Positions 49,487 through 58,115 of a stretch of 64,000 bases of DNA are shown here, piece by piece (positions within the stretch are counted from its first letter, which is position 1; every line of letters begins with the position of its first letter). Under the pieces are notes generated by a model. It saw only the letters and a list, made by a program, of their open reading frames with translations. It did no database searches and was not told the origin of the DNA. Source of the DNA: Vibrio chagasii (lineage in GTDB: Bacteria; Pseudomonadota; Gammaproteobacteria; Enterobacterales; Vibrionaceae); assembly GCF_002954585.1 (NCBI RefSeq), contig NZ_MSCI01000003.1:17585-81584 (forward strand), in the 5' to 3' direction. A program made the position numbers and the translations under genes.

Positions 49487-51553
49487 TTATTTTTGCAGTA
49501 GAGAGATGTCAGCAATCTGTAGGAACAGGTTACGTAGGTTATTCAGTAGTGTCAGACGGTTCTTCTTAAGTGCTTCGTCATCAGCCATAACCATTACGTT
49601 ATCGAAGAACGCATCAACAGGCTCACGTAGAGCTGCTAGCTTGCTTAGGGCTTCTTGGTAGTTACCTGTCGCAAATGCTGGCTCTAGTGCTTCTGTCATT
49701 ACAGCAACGTTTTCAGCCAGTGCTTTCTCTGCATCTTCTTGAAGAAGGGCTAGATCGATATCTGCTGCTAGCTCACCATCGAATTTCGCAAGGATGTTAC
49801 CTACACGTTTGTTCGCTGCTGCTAGTGCTTCTGCCGCTTCTAGTTCACGGAAGTGAGAAACCGCTTTAACACGTTGGTCAAAGTCAGTTGGCTTAGTTGG
49901 ACGGTTAGCTAGTACTGCCTGGATGATATCCACGCTGAAGCCAGCATCTTGGTACCATGCGCGGAAACGACCTAGCATGAAGTCGATAACGTCAGCTTCT
50001 ACGTTGTCGTTGGTTAGCTTGTCGCCTAGTAGTTCTTTCGCTTTTGCGATCAGATCTGTTAGGTCTAGGTTGTAGCCGTTTTCAACGATAATACGTAGTA
50101 CACCTAGTGATGCACGACGTAGAGCGAATGGGTCAGAACCTTTTGGAGCTTGGCCAATACCGAAGATACCTACGATAGTGTCTAGCTTGTCTGCCATTGC
50201 TACTGCAGAAGAGATACCAGTGCTTGGTAGGTCATCACCTGCGAAACGAGGCATGTACTGCTCGTAAAGTGCTAGTGCAACTTGCTCGTCTTCACCATCG
50301 TGAGTCGCGTAGTGCATGCCCATTACACCTTGAGTATCTGTGAATTCGAATACCATAGAGGTCATTAGGTCACATTTAGCCAATAGGCCTGCGCGCTTCG
50401 ACTTCTCAACGTCAGCATCGATTTGTTCAGCGATGTAGCCAGCAAGCTCAGTGATGCGGTCTGTTTTGTCTTTGATAGTACCAAGCTGCTTCTGGAAGAT
50501 AGCTTGGTCCAGTTCTGGAAGACGGTCGATAAGAGGACGCTTACGGTCAGTGTTGAAGAAGAACTCAGCATCCGCAAGGCGTGGGCGTACAACCTTCTCG
50601 TTACCTTCGATGACGTGGCGAGGCTCTTTAGACTCGATGTTCGATACGAAGATAAAGTTAGGAAGTAGCTTCTTGTTTTCATCGTAAACAGGGAAGTATT
50701 TTTGGTCACCCTTCATGGTGTAAACCAACGCTTCAGAAGGAACTTTTAGGAACTCTTCTTCAAACTTCGCTGTTAGTACTACTGGCCATTCAACCAGAGA
50801 TGTTACTTCTTCAACAAGATCATCTTCTAGGTCAGCTTTACCGCCAACCGCTGCTGCTGCTTTTTGCGAATCAGCTAGGATGATTGCTTTACGCGCTTCG
50901 TAATCTGCCATTACTTTACCGCGCTCTTCTAGGATCGCTGGGTATTGCTCTGCAGAATCGATAGTGAACTCTTGTTCACCCATGAAGCGGTGACCACGGA
51001 TAGTGCGGCCAGATGCTACGCCTAGGATCTCACCTTCGATAAGGTCAGCGCCCATTAGCATAGTCAGTGTTTTAACCGGACGGATGAACTGAGTTGTCTT
51101 GTTACCCCAGCGCATTGGCTTAGCGATAGGCAGGTTACTTAGTGCTTTAGCCGCTAGTTCAACAACGATTTCAGACGTTGCTTGGCCTTTTACTTCTTGT
51201 TTGAAAAGAAGCCATTCGCCTTTGTCTGTTACTAGACGGTCAGCTTGCTCAACCGTGATGCCGTTACCACGAGCCCAGCCTTGAGCCGCTTTGGTTGCGT
51301 TGCCGTCAGCATCGAATGCTACAGAAACCGCTGGGCCGCGTTTTTCAACAACTTTGTCTTCTTGGCCTTCAGCCAGTGCTGTTACTTTAACAGCAAGACG
51401 ACGAGGCGCTGCGTACCACTTCACGCCTTCGTGCGCTAGGTTTGCGCCTTTTAGCTCTGCTTCGAAGTTTGCTGCGAATGCTTCTGCTAGAGTGCGAAGT
51501 TGCGTTGGTGGTAGCTCTTCAGTACCCAGTTCAATTAGAAATTCTTTAGCCAT
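49487..51553 (-). CDS. glyS: Glycyl-tRNA synthetase beta subunit
   Basis: A 688-residue subunit that binds tRNA-Gly in the alpha2-beta2 enzyme. The N-terminus AKEFLIELGTEELPP and the HD-like and anticodon-binding C-terminal regions are present (E. coli 689 residues). GAGGAG precedes the ATG at 51553, so the frame extended to 51580 is rejected. It follows glyQ with two bases between, so expression is coupled. Confidence 0.96.
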   Translation of the reverse strand: MAKEFLIELGTEELPPTQLRTLAEAFAANFEAELKGANLAHEGVKWYAAPRRLAVKVTALAEGQEDKVVEKRGPAVSVAFDADGNATKAAQGWARGNGITVEQADRLVTDKGEWLLFKQEVKGQATSEIVVELAAKALSNLPIAKPMRWGNKTTQFIRPVKTLTMLMGADLIEGEILGVASGRTIRGHRFMGEQEFTIDSAEQYPAILEERGKVMADYEARKAIILADSQKAAAAVGGKADLEDDLVEEVTSLVEWPVVLTAKFEEEFLKVPSEALVYTMKGDQKYFPVYDENKKLLPNFIFVSNIESKEPRHVIEGNEKVVRPRLADAEFFFNTDRKRPLIDRLPELDQAIFQKQLGTIKDKTDRITELAGYIAEQIDADVEKSKRAGLLAKCDLMTSMVFEFTDTQGVMGMHYATHDGEDEQVALALYEQYMPRFAGDDLPSTGISSAVAMADKLDTIVGIFGIGQAPKGSDPFALRRASLGVLRIIVENGYNLDLTDLIAKAKELLGDKLTNDNVEADVIDFMLGRFRAWYQDAGFSVDIIQAVLANRPTKPTDFDQRVKAVSHFRELEAAEALAAANKRVGNILAKFDGELAADIDLALLQEDAEKALAENVAVMTEALEPAFATGNYQEALSKLAALREPVDAFFDNVMVMADDEALKKNRLTLLNNLRNLFLQIADISLLQK

Positions 51554-51555
51554 GA

Positions 51556-52476
51556 TTACTTCTCCTCGTCCTTCTTGCACATTGGGAAGCCAAGTGCTTC
51601 ACGTGATGCGTAGTATGCTTCAGCAACTGATTTAGTTAGGTTGCGAATACGAAGGATGTAACGTTGACGCTCTGTTACAGAGATAGCTTTGCGCGCATCA
51701 AGGATATTGAATGCGTGGCCTGCTTTTAGAATGCGCTCGTAAGCTGGAAGCGGAAGTGGCTTCTCCAGCTCAAGTAGCTCTTTACACTCTTTTTCACACT
51801 GGTCGAAGAAACCGAATAGGAAATCTACGTCTGCGTGTTCGAAGTTGTACGTTGATTGCTCAACTTCGTTTTGGTGGAAGATGTCACCGTAAGTTACGTT
51901 AGAGCCGTCTGGTGCTACGTTCCATACTAGGTCGTAAACTGAGTCTACTTCCTGGATGTACATTGCTAGACGCTCAATACCGTATGTAATCTCGCCTGTT
52001 ACAGGCTTACACTCAAGGCCGCCAACCTGTTGGAAGTAAGTAAACTGAGTTACTTCCATGCCGTTTAGCCATACTTCCCAACCAAGACCCCATGCACCTA
52101 GTGTTGGGTTTTCCCAGTTATCTTCAACGAAGCGAATGTCGTGAACAAGTGGGTCAACACCAAGAACCTCTAGTGAGCCTAGGTACAACTCTTGGATATT
52201 GTCTGGCGATGGTTTTAGCGCTACTTGGAATTGGTAGTAGTGCTGAAGACGGTTAGGGTTTTCACCGTAACGGCCATCAGTAGGACGACGTGAAGGTTGT
52301 ACGTAAGCTGTAGACATTGGCTCTGGGCCAAGTGCTCGTAGACATGTCATTGGGTGAGAGGTGCCTGCACCTACTTCCATATCTAGAGGTTGAACAATGG
52401 TACAACCGTTTTGAGCCCAGTAATCCTGCAGCGCGAGGATCATTCCCTGGAAGGTTTTGATATCGTATTTTTGCAT
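51556..52476 (-). CDS. glyQ: Glycyl-tRNA synthetase alpha subunit
   Basis: A 306-residue class II catalytic subunit. FQGMILALQDYWAQNGCTIVQPLDMEVGAGTSHPMT (N-terminal) and the QPSRRPTDGRYGENPNRLQHYYQFQV block carry the active site. It is first in glyQS and divergent from the manganese riboswitch. Confidence 0.97.
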   Translation of the reverse strand: MQKYDIKTFQGMILALQDYWAQNGCTIVQPLDMEVGAGTSHPMTCLRALGPEPMSTAYVQPSRRPTDGRYGENPNRLQHYYQFQVALKPSPDNIQELYLGSLEVLGVDPLVHDIRFVEDNWENPTLGAWGLGWEVWLNGMEVTQFTYFQQVGGLECKPVTGEITYGIERLAMYIQEVDSVYDLVWNVAPDGSNVTYGDIFHQNEVEQSTYNFEHADVDFLFGFFDQCEKECKELLELEKPLPLPAYERILKAGHAFNILDARKAISVTERQRYILRIRNLTKSVAEAYYASREALGFPMCKKDEEK

Positions 52477-52692
52477 AGTCAGGTTCGCGCGATTCTTTTA
52501 AATGAATGAGAAAAATAACCTCTGAGTATACCGAGATATTCGTAAAGCGAGTAGGGGTAATCTTGTTTAATTAGTGGTCTAAAATGTCGTTTAATGGATT
52601 TTTTTTGCCTTTAATGTTTGTTTTTCGGTGCAAGTAGATATTTTGATAAGTTTGACACTTGTTTTTGACTACGTGGGTGATTAGAATCTCGC

Positions 52693-52856
52693 GGTCTTTG
52701 GGGAGTAGCTTACTTGTTCATATCCTAGTGAATGAGTTCGTTCGTCAACATAATTGATGCCAAATCATCATGGCGTTCGAGGCAACCACCACTTTGGTGG
52801 CGCTTAGCAAGACCTTAGACAAGCATCGTGAACCGGGATGGGGCGCGGGGTTTGTC
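52693..52856 (+). ncRNA. yybP-ykoY manganese riboswitch
   Basis: The conserved core is clear: GGGGAGTAGC (52700-52709), GTCAACATA (52744-52752) and GCAAGACCT (52807-52815), with the variable hairpin ACCACC-ACTTT-GGTGG between. GGTCTT (52693-52698) pairs with AAGACC (52809-52814). Downstream AGACAA (52817-52822) can pair with TTGTCT (52852-52857) as an expression platform. It lies directly before mneA, consistent with Mn2+ sensing. The remainder of the gap (52477-52692) holds nothing I can assign. Confidence 0.87.
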
Positions 52857-52897
52857 TTTGGTTAAATATAATAATCTCCATCCCAAATGAGCATGTC

Positions 52898-53455
52898 TTG
52901 AGCGTTTTAGCAATTTCAATTACAACTGTCGCCTTAGCCGAGATCGGTGATAAGACCCAGTTGCTATCCCTTTTATTAGCCAGTCGATATCGAAAACCGA
53001 TACCTATCATTGCGGCCATCTTCTTTGCCACCATAGCCAATCATGCTCTTGCAGCGTGGCTCGGTGTGGTTGTCGCTGATTACTTATCGCCAGAAGTTTT
53101 AAAGTGGGTGCTGGTGGTCAGTTTTATTGCAATGGCGGGCTGGATTCTGATTCCCGATAAGCTCGATGATGACGAACAGATCTCAAACCGAGGCCCTTTT
53201 GTTGCTAGTTTTATTGCGTTTTTTATCGCTGAAATTGGTGATAAGACCCAGATTGCAACCTCTATTCTAGGGGCGCAATACGCCGACGCTTTGGCGTGGG
53301 TGATTCTGGGTACAACCATAGGCATGTTGCTAGCGAATGTACCTGTGGTGATCATTGGTAAGCTGTCGGCAGACAAGATGCCTCTCGATCTGATTCGTAA
53401 GATTACAGCCCTGTTATTTGTCGGTTTGGCTATCGCTGCTGCGTTTTACTCATGA
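52898..53455 (+). CDS. mneA: Manganese exporter MneA (GDT1/TMEM165, UPF0016 family)
   Basis: An inner-membrane cation exporter with two inverted repeats, each carrying E-x-G-D-K-T (ALAEIGDKTQLL and FIAEIGDKTQIA). V. cholerae MneA, also beside glyQS, protects from Mn2+. The longest frame opens at ATG 52838 inside the riboswitch and adds 20 non-membrane residues. The TTG at 52898 gives MSVLAISITTVALAEIGDKT, a natural start for the first helix, and 185 residues, so I prefer it, though the ribosome site is weak. The riboswitch and family agree on Mn2+. Confidence 0.87.
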   Translation: MSVLAISITTVALAEIGDKTQLLSLLLASRYRKPIPIIAAIFFATIANHALAAWLGVVVADYLSPEVLKWVLVVSFIAMAGWILIPDKLDDDEQISNRGPFVASFIAFFIAEIGDKTQIATSILGAQYADALAWVILGTTIGMLLANVPVVIIGKLSADKMPLDLIRKITALLFVGLAIAAAFYS

Positions 53456-53540
53456 GTATTTTGAGTCTTATTATACTCAACCAGTGGAGTAATGTGTTGT
53501 AGGTCATACTCTTACAGTATTGTGGGGTTTATCGAGCGAA

Positions 53541-53575
53541 TGGACATATAACTGTCATACTTGTCATGATATTTT
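53541..53575 (+). promoter_or_regulatory. Candidate PhoB-dependent promoter
   Basis: TGGACAT-ATAA-CTGTCAT (53541-53558) has the 11-bp period of a Pho box, with a perfect second half and a 4-of-7 first half. An 11-bp gap leads to TATTTT (53570-53575), the expected -10 distance. There is no -35. Confidence 0.35.
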
Positions 53576-53602
53576 AATCTTGTGAGTTAAGAACACGAGG
53601 GC

Positions 53603-53857
53603 ATGATTATGTTGACGCGTTATATGGGTATTACTCCACAAAGCCAAAGCTATCTATTTACCTTTGGTCTTGCACTTACACTATTAGGCATGGTGCTGAC
53701 GGACATGTGGCTACCAATGGTCGCTGGCGCTATGATCATGACTGGACTTGCAGTTGAGGCTTGGATTCGAGTCGCGCATATTATTCCGATGGGTAAAGAC
53801 ATCCGAGCGTTACAACAACAGCTTGATTATCTGCAAACCAAGTCTAGAGATGAATAA
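53603..53857 (+). CDS. Small two-helix membrane protein, function unknown
   Basis: An 84-residue protein with two predicted helices (about 19-37 and 39-58: YLFTFGLALTLLGMVLTDMW and VAGAMIMTGLAVEAW) and a cytoplasmic-looking tail with an amphipathic helix (DIRALQQQLDYLQ). No family recognised. The true start may be the second Met (MLTRYMG, ATG 53609). A possible PhoB promoter precedes it. Confidence 0.65.
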   Translation: MIMLTRYMGITPQSQSYLFTFGLALTLLGMVLTDMWLPMVAGAMIMTGLAVEAWIRVAHIIPMGKDIRALQQQLDYLQTKSRDE

Positions 53858-53860
53858 ACA

Positions 53861-53917
53861 AAAAGCCGCTGGTACTCTGAGTTCTGCTTAAGAACATAAG
53901 GTACTAGCGGCTTTTTT
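53861..53917. terminator. Bidirectional terminator before tusA
   Basis: AAAAGCCGCTGGTAC (53861-53875) pairs with GTACTAGCGGCTTTTTT (53901-53917), one mismatch, enclosing an inner GTTCT/AGAAC hairpin. It lies between convergent genes. Confidence 0.85.
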
Positions 53918-53940
53918 GATGTTTGATTCTCGGTGGGGCG

Positions 53941-54192
53941 TTACGCCTCCAATCCCTTTTTGATCAAATACTGGTATGGCAGCGTTTCTGTCTCTTGGCC
54001 TACCAACTGGTGATCCATGAATCGACAAAAGCTTGGGATATCTCGAGTGGTCGAAGGATCGTCAGCTTTTACCAGTAACACATCGCCATCCTGCATGTTT
54101 CTAATTGTCTTCCTGACCATCATTACTGGCTCTGGGCAACGCAGGCCTTCAGCTTCTAAAGTATGGGTTGCCAGTTCAGGTTTGAATGTCAT
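53941..54192 (-). CDS. tusA: Sulfurtransferase TusA (SirA)
   Basis: An 83-residue sulfur carrier that relays persulfide from IscS to the TusBCD system for 2-thiouridine at tRNA wobble positions. The active cysteine is C19 in the signature GLRCPEPVMMVRK. The C-terminal DIPSFCRFM and Y-x-Y-x-I-K segment match the family. Confidence 0.93.
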   Translation of the reverse strand: MTFKPELATHTLEAEGLRCPEPVMMVRKTIRNMQDGDVLLVKADDPSTTRDIPSFCRFMDHQLVGQETETLPYQYLIKKGLEA

Positions 54193-54341
54193 GGTTTGTA
54201 TCTCTATATCTATCTAACGTGTGAATAATACGTCTGCAGAAAAAATATGCAATAAGTGCTTGGCAAACAGAATCATTTCCTATAACTTAGTTAACAAGTT
54301 GATAACAACTTGAAGCAAAGGCAACTAGCTAAGGAGTGGCG

Positions 54342-54527
54342 ATGTTGACAGGATTAGATAGATTAACAATTTATTCGGTTCTCTGTTTTATTTCTTTTTG
54401 TGCGTTAGTTTTACGCTCATCGACAGAGACCTCACTGATGCCTATTTTTGGCATAGTAGCAACGATTATTGGTATTTGGGTTGAGATGCGCCGTTGGCAG
54501 GGTGTAGCCGAAGAGCAAGAGCACTAA
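54342..54527 (+). CDS. Small membrane protein, function unknown
   Basis: A 61-residue protein with two hydrophobic segments (residues 9-24 and 30-45) and a charged C-terminal tail (EMRRWQGVAEEQEH). AAGGAG lies five bases before the ATG at 54342; an upstream GTG at 54336 overlaps that site and is rejected. No family recognised. It is divergent from tusA. Confidence 0.65.
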   Translation: MLTGLDRLTIYSVLCFISFCALVLRSSTETSLMPIFGIVATIIGIWVEMRRWQGVAEEQEH

Positions 54528-54592
54528 CCTAAGTACAGCAAACAAATTCCGATACGACATTCCGACACTATCCCCAAATTTTCTTGGGCTTC

Positions 54593-54617
54593 CCCGCGTA
54601 ATTGCGGGATTTTTTTT
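54593..54617 (+). terminator. Intrinsic terminator after the 61-residue gene
   Basis: CCCGC (54593-54597) pairs with GCGGG (54604-54608) and is followed by an eight-T run. Confidence 0.8.
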
Positions 54618-54680
54618 ATCTAAAGCATGCTATAAACAAGTTAGTGAACAATGCTCATTGTATTCAGCTAGGTAAGTGGC

Positions 54681-55622
54681 GTGGAATTAGAAGACATCTA
54701 TCGTAGAGACCTTAATTTATTGGTCGCCTTAAAGGTATTGATTGAAGAGGGTAGCGTTAGCCAGGCCGCGCTTCGTCTCAACTTGAGCCAGTCGGCAACC
54801 AGCCGAGTGCTGGGGCGCTTAAGAGATCTACTCAACGACCCTCTTTTTACTCGCCAGGGCCAGCACCTTATTCCGACCAAAAAAGCGCTCGAGATTAGCC
54901 AGCGAATTGATCAACCTTTGGAATCATTCCGTCAATTACTCAGCCCGAGTGATTTTGACCCTTACTATTGTAGTGAACGCTTTCTAATTGCGACCACTGA
55001 TTATGCGATGCAAACCATTTTGCCGTATGCACTGCCGAAGATTTATGAGCAAGCACCGAATATCTCTTTGGAATTTGCCCCGCTGCAGCATGAACATTTG
55101 TTTAAACAGCTTAGTACCGAGCGCGTCGATATGGCGATTTGCCGACCAAGTGGCAGTGTTGCGCCACTTCATCAAGAGGTCCTTGGCCCTGTGGGTGTGT
55201 CGTGCTTACTCTCTAAAAACCATCCTTTGGCAGACAGTTCGTTGAGCCTTGAGGATTATGTCTCTTTGCCTCATGCGATGATTGCGATCAGTGATGGTGT
55301 AAAGGCTTTACTGGACAACGCTTTAGTCAATCAACAACCTCGAAAAATGGTACTGCGTGCTTATCACCTTGAAGCGGCATTGGCGATTGTCGATAGAATG
55401 CCGTTAGTGATTACGGTACCGGCTGATTTGGCATACTTGGTTGCAGAGCGTTATGACTTAGTCGTTAAGCCGCTGCCATTCGAGTTTATGCCGTTTGATT
55501 ACTCGTTGATTTGGCATTCACGCTGTGACTCTTCTGCCTCACAACAATGGTTGAGAAGAGTGGTCAAAGAAGAGTGTGGTGAGTTAATTCAAAAGCGGAT
55601 TGCTGATGTCGGTTTAGGCTAG
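54681..55622 (+). CDS. LysR-type transcriptional regulator
   Basis: A 313-residue LysR protein. The helix-turn-helix (about residues 25-45) is SVSQAALRLNLSQSATSRVLGR; the effector domain ends with the LeuO/NodD-like YSLIWHSRCDSSASQQWLR block. The start is GTG with GGTAAG upstream. It is monocistronic and convergent with acuI, so the usual divergent target is missing. The target is unknown. Confidence 0.85.
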   Translation: MELEDIYRRDLNLLVALKVLIEEGSVSQAALRLNLSQSATSRVLGRLRDLLNDPLFTRQGQHLIPTKKALEISQRIDQPLESFRQLLSPSDFDPYYCSERFLIATTDYAMQTILPYALPKIYEQAPNISLEFAPLQHEHLFKQLSTERVDMAICRPSGSVAPLHQEVLGPVGVSCLLSKNHPLADSSLSLEDYVSLPHAMIAISDGVKALLDNALVNQQPRKMVLRAYHLEAALAIVDRMPLVITVPADLAYLVAERYDLVVKPLPFEFMPFDYSLIWHSRCDSSASQQWLRRVVKEECGELIQKRIADVGLG

Positions 55623-55640
55623 ACTTCATAGTCGGTAGCA

Positions 55641-55668
55641 AAAAGGGCTGATCATGATCAGCCCTTTT
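55641..55668. terminator. Bidirectional terminator (28-bp palindrome)
   Basis: AAAAGGGCTGATCA and TGATCAGCCCTTTT form a perfect palindrome between the convergent LysR and acuI genes. It contains a GATC in each arm. Confidence 0.85.
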
Positions 55669-55702
55669 GTTTTATTATGTGTTGCTTTTAGAGTGCTAGC
55701 GA

Positions 55703-56683
55703 TTACAGCTTGATAACTACACGGCCTGTGATTTGACCGTTAGTGATGTCTTCTGCCGCTTGAATTGCATCATCTAGAGATACTTCTTTTGTCGCGCTGT
55801 TGTAGAAAGACTCAGGTAGTAATTCAGCTAGTTGTTCCCACGCTTTAATGCGTTTTTCACGAGGGCACATAACAGAATCAACACCTTGTAGGCGAACGTT
55901 ACGTAGAATGAATGGCATTACCGTTGTTGGTAAGTCAAAGCCACCTGCTAGACCACAGATTGCAACCGCACCGTTGTAATCAATTTGTGCCAATACTTTC
56001 GCAAGTACTTTGCTGCCTACAGTGTCGATAGCACCAGCCCACATTTGTTTCTCAAGTGGTTTCGCTGGCTCTTCTAATTCAGCACGCTCAACAATGCGAG
56101 TTGCACCTAATGATTTTAGTAGCTCACCATTTTCTGAAGCTCGACCCGTTACTGCTGCTACTTTGTAGCCTAGCTGGTTTAGAAGAGTGATAGATACGCT
56201 ACCTACACCGCCACTTGCGCCAGTCACTAGGATTTCACCGTCTTCAGGTTTGATGCCTGCATCGACAATAGCTTGAACACAAAGCATAGCAGTGAAGCCT
56301 GCTGTACCAATCGCCATTACTTTCTTTGCGTCTAGACCTTTAGGCATTGGTACTAACCAATCACCGTTTAGGCTTGCTTTCTCAGCCATGCCACCCCAGT
56401 GACCTTCACCAACACCCCAACCAGTTAGAACCACTTCGTCGCCTGCTTTGTAGCGAGGGTCATCAGATTGTGAAACCACACCTGACAGGTCGATACCAGG
56501 AACCATAGGGAAGTTGCGAACAATGCGCCCTTTACCTGTAATCGCCAAACCATCTTTGTAGTTCAAAGAAGAGTAGCTTACATCGATCTTCACGTTACCT
56601 TCTGGTAATTGAGACTCTTCAATTTGAGAGACTGATGCGATAGTTTTTTTGTCTTCTTGGTTTAGTACAAGTGCTTTAAACAT
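55703..56683 (-). CDS. acuI: Acrylyl-CoA reductase AcuI (YhdH)
   Basis: A 326-residue NADPH-dependent MDR reductase that converts toxic acrylyl-CoA to propionyl-CoA (YhdH in E. coli, 324 residues). NADP loop GASGGVGSVS near residue 155; DGLAITGKG and PGIDLSGVV near the substrate site. GGAG precedes the ATG at 56683; the four-residue longer form is less likely. In marine bacteria AcuI is linked to DMSP/acrylate detoxification; no dmd gene is nearby, so general acrylate defence is the safer reading. Confidence 0.9.
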   Translation of the reverse strand: MFKALVLNQEDKKTIASVSQIEESQLPEGNVKIDVSYSSLNYKDGLAITGKGRIVRNFPMVPGIDLSGVVSQSDDPRYKAGDEVVLTGWGVGEGHWGGMAEKASLNGDWLVPMPKGLDAKKVMAIGTAGFTAMLCVQAIVDAGIKPEDGEILVTGASGGVGSVSITLLNQLGYKVAAVTGRASENGELLKSLGATRIVERAELEEPAKPLEKQMWAGAIDTVGSKVLAKVLAQIDYNGAVAICGLAGGFDLPTTVMPFILRNVRLQGVDSVMCPREKRIKAWEQLAELLPESFYNSATKEVSLDDAIQAAEDITNGQITGRVVIKL

Positions 56684-56863
56684 GATCTGCTCCATGGGAG
56701 AAATATTAGGAAACTGAAGTAACTTTAGTTGAATCGTTGGAGAAAAAATAATGAAACATCAACATTGAATTTATGCGTTTTATGCATAGATGTCGTTGGC
56801 TACTTTCCTCCTGATCCGGTTTGCTGAACGAACCTATCGTTTTCTGATAGCTGGAAATAAAAA

Positions 56864-56889
56864 GTGCAGCTATATCAAGATAGCTGCAC
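56864..56889 (-). terminator. Intrinsic terminator of fadBA
   Basis: GTGCAGCTAT (56864-56873) pairs perfectly with ATAGCTGCAC (56880-56889). The minus-strand read continues TTTTTATTT. Confidence 0.85.
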
Positions 56890-56925
56890 ATAAGATTATC
56901 CGACAAATATTACCGTCGATGAGTG

Positions 56926-58089
56926 CTATGGGCGTTCAAATATCGTTGCAATACCTTGGCCTAAACCAATACACATGGTTGCTAATCCGTATTTCACGTC
57001 TTGCGCTTCCATTAAGTTGATTAGGGTTGTAGAGATACGAGATCCTGAACAGCCTAGTGGGTGGCCTAGTGCAATGGCACCGCCATTAAGGTTCACTTTT
57101 TCGTCAACCACATCCAGTAGACCTAGATCCTTAGCACAAGGTAGAGATTGCGCCGCGAACGCTTCGTTCAGTTCAATCACACCCATGTCTTCAATCGTTA
57201 ACCCTGCACGCTTTAACGCTTTTTGAGTTGCAGGTACTGGGCCGTAACCCATGATTGAAGGATCGCAGCCTGCGATAGCCATAGACTTAACGCGAGCACG
57301 AATCTTAAGACCTAGTGCGTTAGCTTTTTCTTCACTCATGATAAGCATTGCCGATGCACCATCAGATAGAGCTGATGAAGTACCTGCCGTTACTGTACCG
57401 TTAGCTGGGTCGAACACTGGGCGCAGTTGAGATAGGCCTTCAACAGTTGTTTCTGGACGAATAACTTCATCGTGCTCCAGTGTAAACAGCGAACCGTCAG
57501 CAGAGTGACCTTCTGTTGGTAGAATTTCGTTTTTGAAACGACCTTCAACCGTTGCCGCATGTGCACGGGCGTGTGAACGTGCAGCGAATGCATCTTGGTC
57601 TTCACGGCTAATACCGTGCAGCTTGCCAAGCATTTCAGCGGTTAGGCCCATCATACCTGCAGCTTTTGCTACGTTCTTTGACATACCAGGGTGGAAATCA
57701 ACACCGTGTGTCATTGGTACGTGACCCATGTGTTCCACACCACCGATTAGGCAAATTTCCGCATCACCAACCATGATTGAGCGAGTCGCATCATGCAGAG
57801 CTTGCATAGATGAGCCACATAAACGGTTAACCGTGACAGCACCAATCTCAATCGGTAAACCAGCCAGTAGAGCAGCGTTACGTGCAACGTTGAAGCCTTG
57901 CTCTAGTGTTTGTTGTACACAGCCCCAGTAGATATCTTCAATCTCTGAAGGGTTCACTTCTGGGTTACGCTCTAAAATGCCTTTCATTAAATGTGCAGAC
58001 AGATCTTCAGCACGAGTGTGACGGTAAGCTCCACCTTTGGAACGTCCCATTGGGGTGCGAAGGCAATCAACAACAACTACATTATTCAT
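56926..58089 (-). CDS. fadA: 3-ketoacyl-CoA thiolase FadA
   Basis: A 387-residue thiolase, the same length as E. coli FadA, beta subunit of the aerobic fatty-acid oxidation complex. Nucleophile C91 in NRLCGSSMQ, His in ALGHPLGCSGSR, and the second Cys in TMCIGLGQG. It follows fadB by 26 bases. Confidence 0.96.
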   Translation of the reverse strand: MNNVVVVDCLRTPMGRSKGGAYRHTRAEDLSAHLMKGILERNPEVNPSEIEDIYWGCVQQTLEQGFNVARNAALLAGLPIEIGAVTVNRLCGSSMQALHDATRSIMVGDAEICLIGGVEHMGHVPMTHGVDFHPGMSKNVAKAAGMMGLTAEMLGKLHGISREDQDAFAARSHARAHAATVEGRFKNEILPTEGHSADGSLFTLEHDEVIRPETTVEGLSQLRPVFDPANGTVTAGTSSALSDGASAMLIMSEEKANALGLKIRARVKSMAIAGCDPSIMGYGPVPATQKALKRAGLTIEDMGVIELNEAFAAQSLPCAKDLGLLDVVDEKVNLNGGAIALGHPLGCSGSRISTTLINLMEAQDVKYGLATMCIGLGQGIATIFERP

Positions 58090-58115
58090 TTTGCTATTCC
58101 TTTTCCAAATGTGGG

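Noticed and set aside
53552..53567. CTGTCAT-ACT... TTGTCAT direct repeat read as the Pho box
   Set aside because: The two units are 9 bp apart rather than 11; the TGGACAT/CTGTCAT pair upstream has the proper period and is reported instead.
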